From Acidobacteriota bacterium (lineage in GTDB: Bacteria; Acidobacteriota; Blastocatellia; Pyrinomonadales; Pyrinomonadaceae): 64,000 nucleotides of DNA. The stretch is from assembly GCA_003697135.1 (NCBI GenBank), contig RFGC01000035.1, positions 62,001 through 126,000 on the forward strand. Reading direction: 5' to 3'. The position numbers and the translations under genes were made by a program. Shown here in pieces: positions 7,868-16,984 of this stretch. The notes under the pieces were generated by a model that searched no databases, was not told the DNA's origin, and saw nothing but the letters and a program-made list of their open reading frames with translations. The first letter of the stretch is position 1, and each line of letters starts with the position of its first letter.

Positions 7868-9940
7868 TTATTTTCTTCTTGGATCGTAAGGTTCTGCCAT
7901 ATATTTTTTAGCCGCTTCTTGTGCGTTATCGTAGTTATCGCCGATTTCTATTGCCTTTTTGTATGCGTCAATAGCGCGGGTGCGATCGCCTTTTGCATCA
8001 TAAGCGTTGCCTAGTTTGATAAAAGACCAAACGTAAATCCATTGTGGGTTTGCTTTCTCTTTATCGTTTTGTGTTATCACCTTGAAATTATCAATTGCCA
8101 AATCGTAATTGCGTTGCTCCAGATAAATCAAACCGAGATTGTAATAAATCCAGGTGTTACTCCTATCGAGTTTCAATGCGGCTTCTAGCTGCTGCTGAGC
8201 ATCAGCCAAACTGCCTTCTTTGAAAAGCTCTATACCGCGCCGAGCTAAAGCTGAAACTCTTAGCTCGTCTGATATTCTCAGTAACTTGAATTTCGGATCA
8301 ATCACTACTTCGACAGGTTTTGTCTCAGACTCAATGTTAAAGTCTGCGCTTGTATCTTCGATCATCACGGTTTGAACCAATGATTTTGTTTCACCTTCTG
8401 CGATCAATTGAATATCAACAGGCAGTTTAAGATTGCTGTAGTTTTGCCTTACGGTTCCGCGCGTGATAAATTTTTTGTCCTTAGTTCTCAAAATTATGTA
8501 ATCAGCGGTGAATTCCGGAACGCCAGTGCTTTCAACCCAACGAGCAAAGAAATATCGCATTGATTGCCCTGCTATTTTTGATGTGAGATTCTCAAAATCT
8601 TCTATTGAGGCGTTTTTATCTCGAAAATTTTCCAGGTAAGTTCTCAACAAAAGATCGAATTTTTCTTTTCCGAGAGTTTCACGAAGCAATCTGAAGACAA
8701 ATGCACCTTTGGCAAACATTATGTATTGGTAGGCGGTTGAAGTATCGTCCAGAACGGAAGGCGCTCTCAGAAGCGATGCGACTTGCTCGAAGGCTAGAGC
8801 TTTTTCCAAAAGCTCGCGTCTTATTTCTTCGATCTTCGCCTCTGAAGCTCCTACTTCTCGAAACTCAAGTGAAGAAAATTCTGCTAGTCCCTGCGAAATC
8901 CATGCATCATCGAAAGATTTCAAACCAACCGTAAATCCCCACCATTGGTATGCAATCTCGCGTGGCAAGCGCTCTGCCATTCTGCTTTGCTCGCCGAAAA
9001 GCCTATCTGATATGAAAACCATGCCCGGAGCCGAGTAAAAATCCAGTGTCTCATCGTCCGATTGCACCACGAAATACCTTTTCCCGCAATTCGGCTGACC
9101 GTATTTATTGGTATGGAAATCAAACACTTTCCCTATCAATTCGCCATAAGAAGACAACAAAGGTTCACTTTCCGGCTTTACGTAAAACGTGATCTCATAG
9201 TCGAGAAATTTAAGAGTTCTATTCAGAAAGTAATTGCTGTAAGCGAAATTTCCAATAAGACTTGGCGTGGATTGAACAAAACGAAATTGTCCCGGCCGAA
9301 CTTGAGATGCTGGGGTATCACTGTATCCGACAACGGTAAAATCTTTCGGAAGCGAAATTGTTATGTCTGCGGTTGCCTTGTCGGCGGCGTAATCGTGAAA
9401 AGGAAACCATCTTGAAGCATACATTAGATAGCCGTATTTTTCGCCGATATAGGCGAGACGCTTTGCTAGAAGAGGCCCGCCTTGTGGTGTTACTAACACT
9501 CCACCGTATTTGAATCGAAGTGTGACCGGTTGATTTGCAGGCACGACCTCGCCCAAGTCTATTCTGACGTTGGGACCAATTTCAGAAACCCCAACCTGGT
9601 CTTGAATAAAAGTAATCTTCGGTTGCGGACTTACATTGGGCGTTTGATTTCTGTTTCTTGGACTTTGAGGTGCTTGCGGTGCTTGCGGTGTCTCTGGCTT
9701 TTCGATGCTTTCAACCTTCAAAGATCCGTTCAACTCAAAGATGACTGTCCTAGTTTCACTCAACGGAATAAAGGTGACATCAGCTACAACTTGTAACCGA
9801 TTCTGATCTGGAAAAATCTGAGCTTCAATTCGGTAATGCGTTACGCCAAAATCCAATCCTACACGGCTTCTGTCTTGAGCCTTTGAAAAGGTAACAAGAA
9901 GAATGAAAATCACATACGTTAAAAAGAGTTTTTTCTTCAT
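7868..9940 (-). CDS. Secreted M1-peptidase-like protein with C-terminal TPRs; zinc site lost
   Basis: This is an exported protein of about 690 residues related to M1 (gluzincin) aminopeptidases. The ATG at 9940 is chosen because it starts a clear signal peptide (MKKKLFLTYVIFILLVTFSKAQ region); a start 24 bp upstream would put charged residues before it. The region contains a beta-rich N-terminal domain, a Pro/Gln linker (APQAPQ) and the M1 catalytic-domain pattern around residues 320-355. The HEXXH-x18-E zinc motif reads R327-E328-x-x-Y331 with Q350, so all three metal ligands are replaced while the spacing is kept. The last 120 residues form TPR repeats (NTWIYYNLGLIYLEQRNYDLAI). It is probably a binding or scaffolding protein, not a peptidase. 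Its stop lies 17 bp from the trailer of the CRISPR array, convergent with it. No function can be named. Confidence 0.8.
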   Translation of the reverse strand: MKKKLFLTYVIFILLVTFSKAQDRSRVGLDFGVTHYRIEAQIFPDQNRLQVVADVTFIPLSETRTVIFELNGSLKVESIEKPETPQAPQAPQSPRNRNQTPNVSPQPKITFIQDQVGVSEIGPNVRIDLGEVVPANQPVTLRFKYGGVLVTPQGGPLLAKRLAYIGEKYGYLMYASRWFPFHDYAADKATADITISLPKDFTVVGYSDTPASQVRPGQFRFVQSTPSLIGNFAYSNYFLNRTLKFLDYEITFYVKPESEPLLSSYGELIGKVFDFHTNKYGQPNCGKRYFVVQSDDETLDFYSAPGMVFISDRLFGEQSRMAERLPREIAYQWWGFTVGLKSFDDAWISQGLAEFSSLEFREVGASEAKIEEIRRELLEKALAFEQVASLLRAPSVLDDTSTAYQYIMFAKGAFVFRLLRETLGKEKFDLLLRTYLENFRDKNASIEDFENLTSKIAGQSMRYFFARWVESTGVPEFTADYIILRTKDKKFITRGTVRQNYSNLKLPVDIQLIAEGETKSLVQTVMIEDTSADFNIESETKPVEVVIDPKFKLLRISDELRVSALARRGIELFKEGSLADAQQQLEAALKLDRSNTWIYYNLGLIYLEQRNYDLAIDNFKVITQNDKEKANPQWIYVWSFIKLGNAYDAKGDRTRAIDAYKKAIEIGDNYDNAQEAAKKYMAEPYDPRRK

Positions 9941-10171
9941 AGATTCGTTAATTGTGATGTCCAATGCGCTTTTGAAGTTTGATTTTAGTATATCAAAAGC
10001 CTTGCAAAAGCAATGAAAAGACTTTTACAGTTCCACCATCTGCTTTCGGAGTAGTAATGAAACTTTCACCGATAAAAGTTTGGCGTTGCCGATAAAACTC
10101 AATGCCTTTTTGGTTTGCATTTCCAACTCTTCGTAGTTTCAGGCTAAAATCGCTTTGAAAGGGAGAAAAAT

Positions 10172-10627
10172 ATGAGCATAAAGGATCGGATAATGCAAGA
10201 TTTAACCGCAGCGATGAAGGCAAAAGATGCCAATCGAGTTTCTACTTTGAGAATGATGAAAACGGCAATAATGAATAAACAAATCGAGAAAGGCTCAGTC
10301 AACACAGAATTAACCGAAGATGAAGTTATAAAAACTCTGCAATCTTTAGTGAAACAGCGCAAAGATGCAATTGAGCAATACAGAAAGGCTGGACGAAACG
10401 ACCTAGCCGAAAAGGAAGCATCCGAGATAAGGATTATAGAAGAATATCTGCCGCAACCAGCTTCAACGGAAGAAATCGTTAAAGCTGTTGAAGAAGCTAT
10501 AGCCGAAACAGGTGCAACTTCAATCAAAGATTTGGGCGCCGTCATGAAAACTGCCATTGCAAAACTTTCTGGAAAATCCTTCGACGGGAAGCAAGTCAAT
10601 CAAATCGCCAGAGAGAAACTTCAATAA
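10172..10627 (+). CDS. yqeY: GatB/YqeY domain protein
   Basis: This is a YqeY-like protein of 151 residues, the stand-alone form of the helical domain found at the C-terminus of GatB, the tRNA amidotransferase subunit. The N-terminus (IKDRIMQDLTAAMKAKD) and the later stretches EYLPQPASTEEI and DLGAVMKTAIAKLSGKSFDGKQVNQIARE are characteristic. A good Shine-Dalgarno, GGGAG, lies upstream of the ATG. The family is often linked to tRNA metabolism but its exact role is not known. It faces the following metalloprotease gene convergently, with 64 bp between the stops. Confidence 0.9.
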   Translation: MSIKDRIMQDLTAAMKAKDANRVSTLRMMKTAIMNKQIEKGSVNTELTEDEVIKTLQSLVKQRKDAIEQYRKAGRNDLAEKEASEIRIIEEYLPQPASTEEIVKAVEEAIAETGATSIKDLGAVMKTAIAKLSGKSFDGKQVNQIAREKLQ

Positions 10628-10634
10628 TCAAAAG

Positions 10635-10662
10635 GCGAGCTTAGAGCTTTACATAAGCTCGC
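10635..10662 (-). terminator. Probable intrinsic terminator for the metalloprotease gene
   Basis: A 9-bp perfect stem (GCGAGCTTA with TAAGCTCGC) and a 10-nt loop lie between two convergent stops. Read on the minus strand it is followed by CTTTTG, a short T run. On the plus strand there is no T run, so it suits the minus-strand gene better. Confidence 0.5.
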
Positions 10663-10691
10663 TCGCCTATGCCGTAAGCCTTACAAAAAGC

Positions 10692-13535
10692 TCACTGTCT
10701 TATCTCAACCGGAACATCACCGTTAGTGCCGAATTGCACTGCGGTAAAGCCTGCGGTGCTTCTTTGCTGATACCAAGTTCCATTGCTTCCTCTGAAGACA
10801 GATATATCAGCGCGTCCATCTCCGTCGTAATCTGCTGGAGTTGGTATATCGTTACTTAGTCCAAACTGAATAGCTGTAAAGCCCTGCTGTGAGCGTAGCA
10901 GATACCATGTCCCGTTTGATGGTCTAAAAACAGCTATATCGGCGCGTCCGTCGCCATCGTAGTCTGCCGCAACCGGAATATCGCCGTTAGTGCCGAACTG
11001 CACTGCGGTAAATCCTTGCTGTGAACGTAGTAGATACCACGTTCCGTTTGAAGGTCTGAAAACGGCTATATCAGCACGCCCATCGCCATCATAGTCTGCT
11101 ACTACTGGCTTATCATTACTAAGTCCAAAAGATTCAGTTCTGAGAGCACCGTTTGAGCTTTGCAAGATATACCAAACGCCGTTTCTGTAAACTGCCAAGT
11201 CGGCGCGTCCATCGCCATCGAAATCAGCACCAATAGGCACGTCCGTTGATATTCCGTGTTGAACGGCACTGAAAGAATTGTTTGAACTATTCAAGCGATA
11301 CCAAATGCCGCCGCGATAAACGGCTATATCGGCACGATTGTCACCATCGTAGTCTGCAGCCACTACCCGATCGCCGTTCGTTCCGAACTGCGTCGCCGAA
11401 AAGCCTAATTGCGATCTAAGCAGATACCATGTGCCATTCGATGGACGGAAAACGCCTATATCGTCTCTGCCGTCACCATCGAAATCAAACTGCTTTCTCG
11501 GTAAAGAAGAAGAGGTAATCGTAAAGTTTGTATCCGACATATCAAAGAAGATATTGTTCACTGGCTCAACCTTGATTCGAGCTTGATTAGTGTTTACATT
11601 CGGAACGACTATGGTTTCCGAGCCATCATTAGGCGTGCTTGAGACAAGTGTTATTGGAAAAGTCAATCCGCCATCGGTCGAAAGAGAAATTTTTACATTT
11701 GACGCATTCACAGGTGAGCCACTAGTGTTTGCAACATTCCACGTAACCGTCTGCGAAGAACCTCCTGTCCAAGTTACAGAAGTATTGGGAGCTGTAACGG
11801 TAAAGGGGCCTGAATTACCGTCAACCACAACTTGCACTGTAGCAGTATTGATACCGCCGCCACCACTTCGATTGTCTCGAACAATAACTTGAAAGTTCAT
11901 CGTGCGTGAAATTGCGGGTAGTATTTCGCCAGTCAAGAAAGAACCAGTCGTTGGCGGAGGCACGTTTGCGTTGTTTCTGATGTATTGCAAAGACGGGAAA
12001 AATCTGGTTCCGCTTGTTGTCGGGTAATAAACTCGAAAGATTGGTCTTGGATTTCCATCTGCATCAGAATTCGGAACTGCGTTTGTAGCAGGGCCTAAGT
12101 CATACTCTTGCCAATCATAAGTTAACGAATCGCCGTTTGCATCGGTTGCAAAAGCAGTCAACGAAAAAGGTGTTTGTTTCGGTATAGTCCAGCTCGTTCC
12201 GCTCGTTGAAACTTGCGGTGGCGTGTTGCCTGTTGCAGTATTTGCTGAGCAATTTCCGCTTCCATTGACAAATGCAAGAATCTCTTCAAGGCTTTTCACA
12301 TGAAAAGTATCTATGCTGTTTGCGGCAAGATTCTGGTTACCGCAAATGCCTGCATAGCCCATTATGGTAATTCCACTTCCCGGCTCGTAGGCAGACGAAG
12401 AACTCCTGTTGCCACCACCACAACTTCCAGAGGTCCCATTGAAGGTATGACGTGCGCCGAATTGATGTCCCATTTCGTGGGCGACGTAGTCAATGGCAAA
12501 TGGGTCTCCGACCGGATCAGGCAAACCCGTTACGCCACGTGCTCTGTCTGGTCCACAAGGACCGTTCAAAGTCGCTATGCCACCACCTCCCGTTGAAAAT
12601 ACGTGGCCTATATCGTAATTTTCTGTCCCTATGACAGTATCAATGTTGGATTGATTTTGACTAAGCATCGCAGCGCCATTATTGTTCGTGTAAGGATCGG
12701 TGTTGGGATCGGTGTATATGAGTAAGTCATTATTCGGGATTAGAACCATGCGAATTGCCAGATCGCGTTCGTAAACCTGATTAACGCGATTCATCGTTGT
12801 ATTCACTGCCGCCAAAGCTCTAACTTTTGCTTGTTGATCGGTATCGCCGGGTTGTCTGAAATAATTGGTGTATTCGCCCGTAGTTGCTAACGCAAGGCGA
12901 TAGGTTCTAAGCTGTGTGCCGTTAGAAACCTCTGCTAAACCAGCGAAAATATCAAAACTCTTTAATTCCCAGAGATTTTCGTCTTTGAAATGACAAACGA
13001 AATCTCTCGAAAGACGAAGCACATTGTGTTTGAAGAAGGCTATGTAGTTTAAGGTATCGCCTACAGCATAAGGTTCGATCAAGATTGCACCTTTTTCGGA
13101 AAGAATTTGTGCATGAAATCCATTGGGCGAAATGTCGAATCTAACGTTTAGCAGACGGTTCTCGATGCCTTGCCCGCGAAAACTTTGAATTTCAGGATAT
13201 TTCTCAGCCAACTCTTCTGCCATTATCGGTGATTTTTCAATCCTAAATGGCTCAAAAGTGCCATCTGGCATCGGCAAATGTAACGTCACTTCCCTTTCAA
13301 CCGCATCTTGCGTAAATTCCATCGGAGCCTGTTTTAGAATTTTCCCAAGTTTAGCCTTGTCCAATTGAAACGTCTGATAGCTTTCAGGAATGACGGTTCT
13401 TTTGATAGATTCATCTTGCCTAAGCGCCGTATCGTCTATCTTTCTCCAAACACCATCGGGAGAAGTTTCACTTTGCTGAGCCGAAACGGCAACCAGCGAA
13501 AACAAAAAAACTACAAAAATCGCAAATACTCTCAT
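10692..13535 (-). CDS. Secreted reprolysin-like metalloprotease with Ig-like domain and FG-GAP repeats
   Basis: This is a large exported zinc metalloprotease (947 residues). A signal peptide (MRVFAIFVVFLFSLVAVSAQ) is followed by a propeptide-like region. The catalytic domain carries H353-E354-M-G-H357-Q-F-G-A-R-H363, the HEXXHXXGXXH zinc motif of metzincins, with a downstream Met in TIMGYAG as a candidate Met-turn. Cadherin/Ig-like segments follow, including TVTWNVANTSG and ISLSTDGGLTFP, a module also present in the gene at 59288. The C-terminus is six FG-GAP/VCBS repeats of about 43 residues with DxDGDGRAD calcium-loop motifs. The protein probably acts outside the cell or at its surface; the substrate is unknown. 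The gene is monocistronic and divergent from the O-antigen-ligase gene across 153 bp. Confidence 0.88.
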   Translation of the reverse strand: MRVFAIFVVFLFSLVAVSAQQSETSPDGVWRKIDDTALRQDESIKRTVIPESYQTFQLDKAKLGKILKQAPMEFTQDAVEREVTLHLPMPDGTFEPFRIEKSPIMAEELAEKYPEIQSFRGQGIENRLLNVRFDISPNGFHAQILSEKGAILIEPYAVGDTLNYIAFFKHNVLRLSRDFVCHFKDENLWELKSFDIFAGLAEVSNGTQLRTYRLALATTGEYTNYFRQPGDTDQQAKVRALAAVNTTMNRVNQVYERDLAIRMVLIPNNDLLIYTDPNTDPYTNNNGAAMLSQNQSNIDTVIGTENYDIGHVFSTGGGGIATLNGPCGPDRARGVTGLPDPVGDPFAIDYVAHEMGHQFGARHTFNGTSGSCGGGNRSSSSAYEPGSGITIMGYAGICGNQNLAANSIDTFHVKSLEEILAFVNGSGNCSANTATGNTPPQVSTSGTSWTIPKQTPFSLTAFATDANGDSLTYDWQEYDLGPATNAVPNSDADGNPRPIFRVYYPTTSGTRFFPSLQYIRNNANVPPPTTGSFLTGEILPAISRTMNFQVIVRDNRSGGGGINTATVQVVVDGNSGPFTVTAPNTSVTWTGGSSQTVTWNVANTSGSPVNASNVKISLSTDGGLTFPITLVSSTPNDGSETIVVPNVNTNQARIKVEPVNNIFFDMSDTNFTITSSSLPRKQFDFDGDGRDDIGVFRPSNGTWYLLRSQLGFSATQFGTNGDRVVAADYDGDNRADIAVYRGGIWYRLNSSNNSFSAVQHGISTDVPIGADFDGDGRADLAVYRNGVWYILQSSNGALRTESFGLSNDKPVVADYDGDGRADIAVFRPSNGTWYLLRSQQGFTAVQFGTNGDIPVAADYDGDGRADIAVFRPSNGTWYLLRSQQGFTAIQFGLSNDIPTPADYDGDGRADISVFRGSNGTWYQQRSTAGFTAVQFGTNGDVPVEIRQ
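10695..11494 (-). repeat. Six tandem FG-GAP coding repeats
   Basis: The 3' part of the metalloprotease gene is a direct tandem repeat with a period of about 130 bp. Each unit encodes D(Y/F)DGDGRADI(A/S)V followed by a variable beta segment, then a phrase such as VQFGTNGD. Units 4 and 5 are almost identical at protein level (FRPSNGTWYLLRSQQGF in both), which points to recent duplication or gene conversion. The units should fold as blades of an integrin-alpha-like beta propeller. Confidence 0.8.
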
Positions 13536-13688
13536 AAGTTAAACCTCTGCAACTTACAAATCTGAAAAATAATATCAACTAATCGAAACCATAATCAAGC
13601 ACTCCTGACATTTTTCGTAAAAATCTTTTCTTTCCTTTTAGTTGCCTTTAACTTTTGCAACTTCCTTGAATGTGCTATTTTTGAAGCG

Positions 13689-15107
13689 ATGGAAAAGGAA
13701 AAATCTTACAAAGCCTCGATTTTTGAAAGCGCAATCTTCTCTCTAATCTGCTTGATTTTATTTTTCGCTCCGATAGCCTACGGAGCGGTTGACTCTTGGG
13801 CACTTGGGATTATAGCAATTCTTATCTTTCTGATTTGTTTACTTTGGATTTTTCGAGCATGGAAGACAAAAGAATTCATCTTCAACAACAGTCCACTTCA
13901 ACTGCCGATACTGGGCTTGATTCTGATAGGGTTGATTCAACTTCTTCCTTTGCGCTCAAATAACTTATCGGAAGCTATATCCGTTCCGGCCGTAAACTCG
14001 CTTTCGCTTGATCCTCACGCTACCAAGTTAGCTGTGGTTTTACTGGCGATTTATTTGATTTTTTTCTCTTCTACTTTGACATTTGTTCGAGATGAAAAAA
14101 GAGTCCGTAAACTTTTTGTTTTAATCATCGCTTTCGGCGCTCTTTTTGCCTTTGTTGGAATTCTACAACAATTAACTGATAGACAAACAATTTTCGGGCT
14201 TCGCATCGTAAAGGATGCGATGCCTTTTGGGACTTTTGTCAACCGCCATCACTTCGCCGCTTTTATGGTTATGCTAAACGGTCTGGCGCTTGGGCTTATT
14301 TACAATTGGACAGTAACGCGAGACAAAAAACTTCTGCTCTGGATTGCAGTAGCGCTAATGAGTATTGCGCTTGCAATGACTGGTTCACGTGGCGCATGGT
14401 TGAGTTTCATAGGAAGCGTTATCTTTCTTCTAACCATTTCATCAACTGTTCAGAAAAACACCGCACTAGCAACGCAAATTTCAGAAAGCGAAAATATCCC
14501 GAAAAAAATAAAATTAGCCACAGGGTTTTTGATTCTTCTCTTTGTGGTATTTGCAACAACGATTTTCTTGGGCAAAGATGAATTCCTAGCAAGAGGCATA
14601 GGTTTGACTTCACAAGAAGACATAAGTAGCGGAAGATTTCATTTCTGGTCGGTCGCACTCCAGATTTTCAAGGATTATCCAATTCTAGGAACGGGGCTTG
14701 ATTCTTATGCTACTGTTTTCCCGCAATACGACACGTGGAGCGGGAAATTTAGAGTCGAGAGAGTGCATAACGATTACCTGCAGATTTTAGCTGATGCAGG
14801 ATTGCTCGGATTTCTTTGCATTGGGGCTTTCATCTATCTACTTTTCAACCAAAGCTTTCAATCAATCAAAGACTTGAGCCTGTTTTACCGAAGAAAATCG
14901 GCAGATAACTTTCTCTTAGCTGTCAAAATAGGTGCTTTGACAGGTTGCGTTGGCATTATGATTCATAGCTTTTTCGATTTTCCACTACGCACAAACTCAA
15001 ATTCGTTTTATTTCCTTCTGCTATCAACTCTTGCTGTTAATTCCTTTCAGCGTGAAGCTCCAGAAGTGAAATCTCAGGCGGGCATTGATAGCGAAGAGGC
15101 ACGATGA
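13689..15107 (+). CDS. O-antigen ligase family membrane protein
   Basis: This is a polytopic membrane protein of 472 residues with about 10-12 hydrophobic segments. It carries the Wzy_C-type region of O-antigen ligases and polymerases. Recognisable features are the large periplasmic loop after LGTGLDSYATVFPQY, with RVERVHNDYLQILADAGLLG immediately following, and a GSRGAWLSF segment in the middle of the chain. Family members join or polymerise sugar chains on lipid carriers in the inner membrane. The function here, ligase or polymerase, cannot be told apart. Its 3' end overlaps the convergent metallophosphoesterase gene by 71 bp. The Shine-Dalgarno before the ATG is weak. Confidence 0.85.
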   Translation: MEKEKSYKASIFESAIFSLICLILFFAPIAYGAVDSWALGIIAILIFLICLLWIFRAWKTKEFIFNNSPLQLPILGLILIGLIQLLPLRSNNLSEAISVPAVNSLSLDPHATKLAVVLLAIYLIFFSSTLTFVRDEKRVRKLFVLIIAFGALFAFVGILQQLTDRQTIFGLRIVKDAMPFGTFVNRHHFAAFMVMLNGLALGLIYNWTVTRDKKLLLWIAVALMSIALAMTGSRGAWLSFIGSVIFLLTISSTVQKNTALATQISESENIPKKIKLATGFLILLFVVFATTIFLGKDEFLARGIGLTSQEDISSGRFHFWSVALQIFKDYPILGTGLDSYATVFPQYDTWSGKFRVERVHNDYLQILADAGLLGFLCIGAFIYLLFNQSFQSIKDLSLFYRRKSADNFLLAVKIGALTGCVGIMIHSFFDFPLRTNSNSFYFLLLSTLAVNSFQREAPEVKSQAGIDSEEAR

Positions 15108-15894
15108 CTGTGCCTATACCGCGAGTTATGTAAACTTGCGTATCATGATAGCGTAGCAGACCGTCTTTGAGCCTGCGCGGGAAGTATTTTCTTTTGGGCT
15201 TGAGCCTTATCTGCCCGCCGTGTGTGTGACCGCTTAACATTAAGTCAACACCATGACGGACCGCAAAACGCACTACTTGCGGATTGTGCGCTAATAACAA
15301 CTTGAATTCATCTTCTCTCGAACCCTTCAAAGCCGATTTAATGTCAGTTTTCCCAACCATGTAATCGTCAACACCGCAGAGCCAAAATTCAGCATCATTC
15401 GCCCTAAATCGAAAACCTTCGTTATTGAGAACTCTGATCCCAACGCGATTGAAATGCTCAACCACTAAATTCGCATTTGTCCAGTGATCATGATTTCCTA
15501 AACAAGCATAAGTGCCATATTTTGCCCGCAATTGTCCCAAAACCCTTGCCACAGGTTCGATGTATTCAACCTCGTGCGAAACATAATCTCCTGTCAAAAC
15601 GAAAATATCCGGCTCTAGAAAATTGGAAATCTTTACAATACCTGAAATGTAATCAATTCCAGTAAAAGGGCTATGATGAATGTCGGAAAGATGAACAATT
15701 CTGAAACCGTCAAGCTCTTTCGGCAGTCTCTTCAGATAGATTTTGACATTCTCTATCGAAACAGAATTCGTTTCTTCAATTGCTTGCTTAAGCTTGCAAA
15801 GCAAAAGGCTCCGATTTTGAAAAAGCGACCTTTGCCGGGCTGTAGAAATAAACCTTCGGTATATCTCAGACCTTCGCAGTGCCGACAGTTTCAT
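15037..15894 (-). CDS. YkuE-like metallophosphoesterase
   Basis: This is a calcineurin-like phosphoesterase of about 285 residues. The metal-binding motifs appear in order: DIHH (LSDIHHSPF), GDYVSHE, GNHDHW, and LSGHTHGGQIRL. The order and the short insert sequence resemble Bacillus YkuE and UDP-diacylglucosamine hydrolase relatives. I start at ATG 15894 (MKLSALRR), with GAGG about 9 nt upstream; a TTG two codons earlier is also possible. The C-terminal 23 codons lie inside the 3' end of the convergent O-antigen-ligase gene. There is no twin-arginine or lipoprotein signal, but the N-terminus is basic. The substrate is unknown. Confidence 0.88.
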   Translation of the reverse strand: MKLSALRRSEIYRRFISTARQRSLFQNRSLLLCKLKQAIEETNSVSIENVKIYLKRLPKELDGFRIVHLSDIHHSPFTGIDYISGIVKISNFLEPDIFVLTGDYVSHEVEYIEPVARVLGQLRAKYGTYACLGNHDHWTNANLVVEHFNRVGIRVLNNEGFRFRANDAEFWLCGVDDYMVGKTDIKSALKGSREDEFKLLLAHNPQVVRFAVRHGVDLMLSGHTHGGQIRLKPKRKYFPRRLKDGLLRYHDTQVYITRGIGTVIVPLRYQCPPEISLLELHAERN

Positions 15895-16076
15895 TTTCAA
15901 AGCCTCTTTTTAGGAATTTGAGATGCTGAAATTATAAACCAAAAAACCGAAGATCAAAAGCGAAAAACAAGCCTAAAATTTCCTCAATCTCTTTTGAGAA
16001 TTTCTCAGTCACACTAGAAGTTTGGTAAAGAGTTAATTACACCTTGCCTTTGCGTCTGTGACATAATTAAGAAAAG

Positions 16077-16883
16077 ATGAACCAGATTGACCGAAGAGAA
16101 TTAGCATTCCTACACGACCTATACGTCGAGCAAGAATGGACACAACGATTTGCAAATTTGCTCGACAAACACATGGTTTTTTCTGATGACGACGAAAAAA
16201 TCCTCTACGTCAACGCCGGAACAGGCGGCCATGTTCTCGCACTTCGAGAAAGACTCAATGAGAAAACAAAACTTTTCGCAACCTGCGACGATCACCATAA
16301 ACTTTCAATCGCCCAAAGCAAGGCAAGCGTCCTGAAAGCAGACGTTTTTTTCACAACAGATAAAATCACCGATGAAAAATTTAATGTTGTTCTGGCCGAC
16401 GCCAGTTTCATTGAATACGAAAACCTGCCTTCGTTCGTTGAAGAAATCATCGGATTTTCAAAAGACGGTGGCAAGGTTGCTTTTTTCACGGTTACCGCTG
16501 GGAGTTTCGGAGAAGTTTTTTCTTTTCTTTGGGAAGTGCTTTTCAACGAAGGATTGGGCATGGATGGTCAGGAAGCGGCAAAACTTATAGAATCCTTCCC
16601 GACAGTTTCCTGCGTTGAGAAAATAAGCAAAGAAGCCGGTCTAAAGCACGTCAGAAGCTACACCTCAAACGAAATCTTCGAGTATCGAAACGGTTCAGAA
16701 CTAATAAACTCTGTGCTTGTTTCGAGATTCTTCTTACCAAACTGGCTGAATTTTCTCGAAGAAGAGCAAAAAAGCGGTGTTTGTGAAATGCTCGCAAGGC
16801 TAATTGATGAAGAATACGGCGACATGAGTTTCAGATTCAGCGTCAAGGCAACCTTGATTAAAGGCGAGAAAGCTATTAGCTAA
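16077..16883 (+). CDS. Class I SAM-dependent methyltransferase-like protein
   Basis: This 268-residue protein reads as a Rossmann-fold methyltransferase. The motif I region is ILYVNAGTGGHVLALRE, atypical because Asn-Ala replaces the usual Asp-x-Gly start. The motif II acidic end (FATCDDHH) and a motif IV-like NVVLADASFIEY follow. The substrate cannot be inferred. The gene stands alone, 100 bp upstream of the molybdenum hydroxylase gene, and its last codons lie inside a short tandem repeat, so the C-terminus (KAIS) may have been extended by repeat growth. Confidence 0.7.
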   Translation: MNQIDRRELAFLHDLYVEQEWTQRFANLLDKHMVFSDDDEKILYVNAGTGGHVLALRERLNEKTKLFATCDDHHKLSIAQSKASVLKADVFFTTDKITDEKFNVVLADASFIEYENLPSFVEEIIGFSKDGGKVAFFTVTAGSFGEVFSFLWEVLFNEGLGMDGQEAAKLIESFPTVSCVEKISKEAGLKHVRSYTSNEIFEYRNGSELINSVLVSRFFLPNWLNFLEEEQKSGVCEMLARLIDEEYGDMSFRFSVKATLIKGEKAIS

Positions 16884-16926
16884 AAGCTATTGGCTAAAAG
16901 CTATCAGCTAAAAGCTATCAGCTAAA
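16869..16926. repeat. Four tandem copies of a 14-bp AAAAGCTATCAGCT-type unit
   Basis: Four imperfect copies of a 14-bp unit run in tandem. The unit is internally near-palindromic (AGCTATCAGCT), so the array can fold into alternative hairpins. The first copy overlaps the end of the methyltransferase gene. There is no T run, so a classic terminator is unlikely, but it sits in the short gap before the next operon. Confidence 0.85.
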
Positions 16927-16984
16927 GTTTGTAGGCATTGAATTTGCTTGCTAAAATTATCTCAAATCAAGGAGCGGGGCAAAA

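Noticed and set aside
12300-12634. Plus-strand frames opposite the metalloprotease
   Set aside because: They mirror the HEXXH region and low-complexity coding sequence; no family features or ribosome sites.
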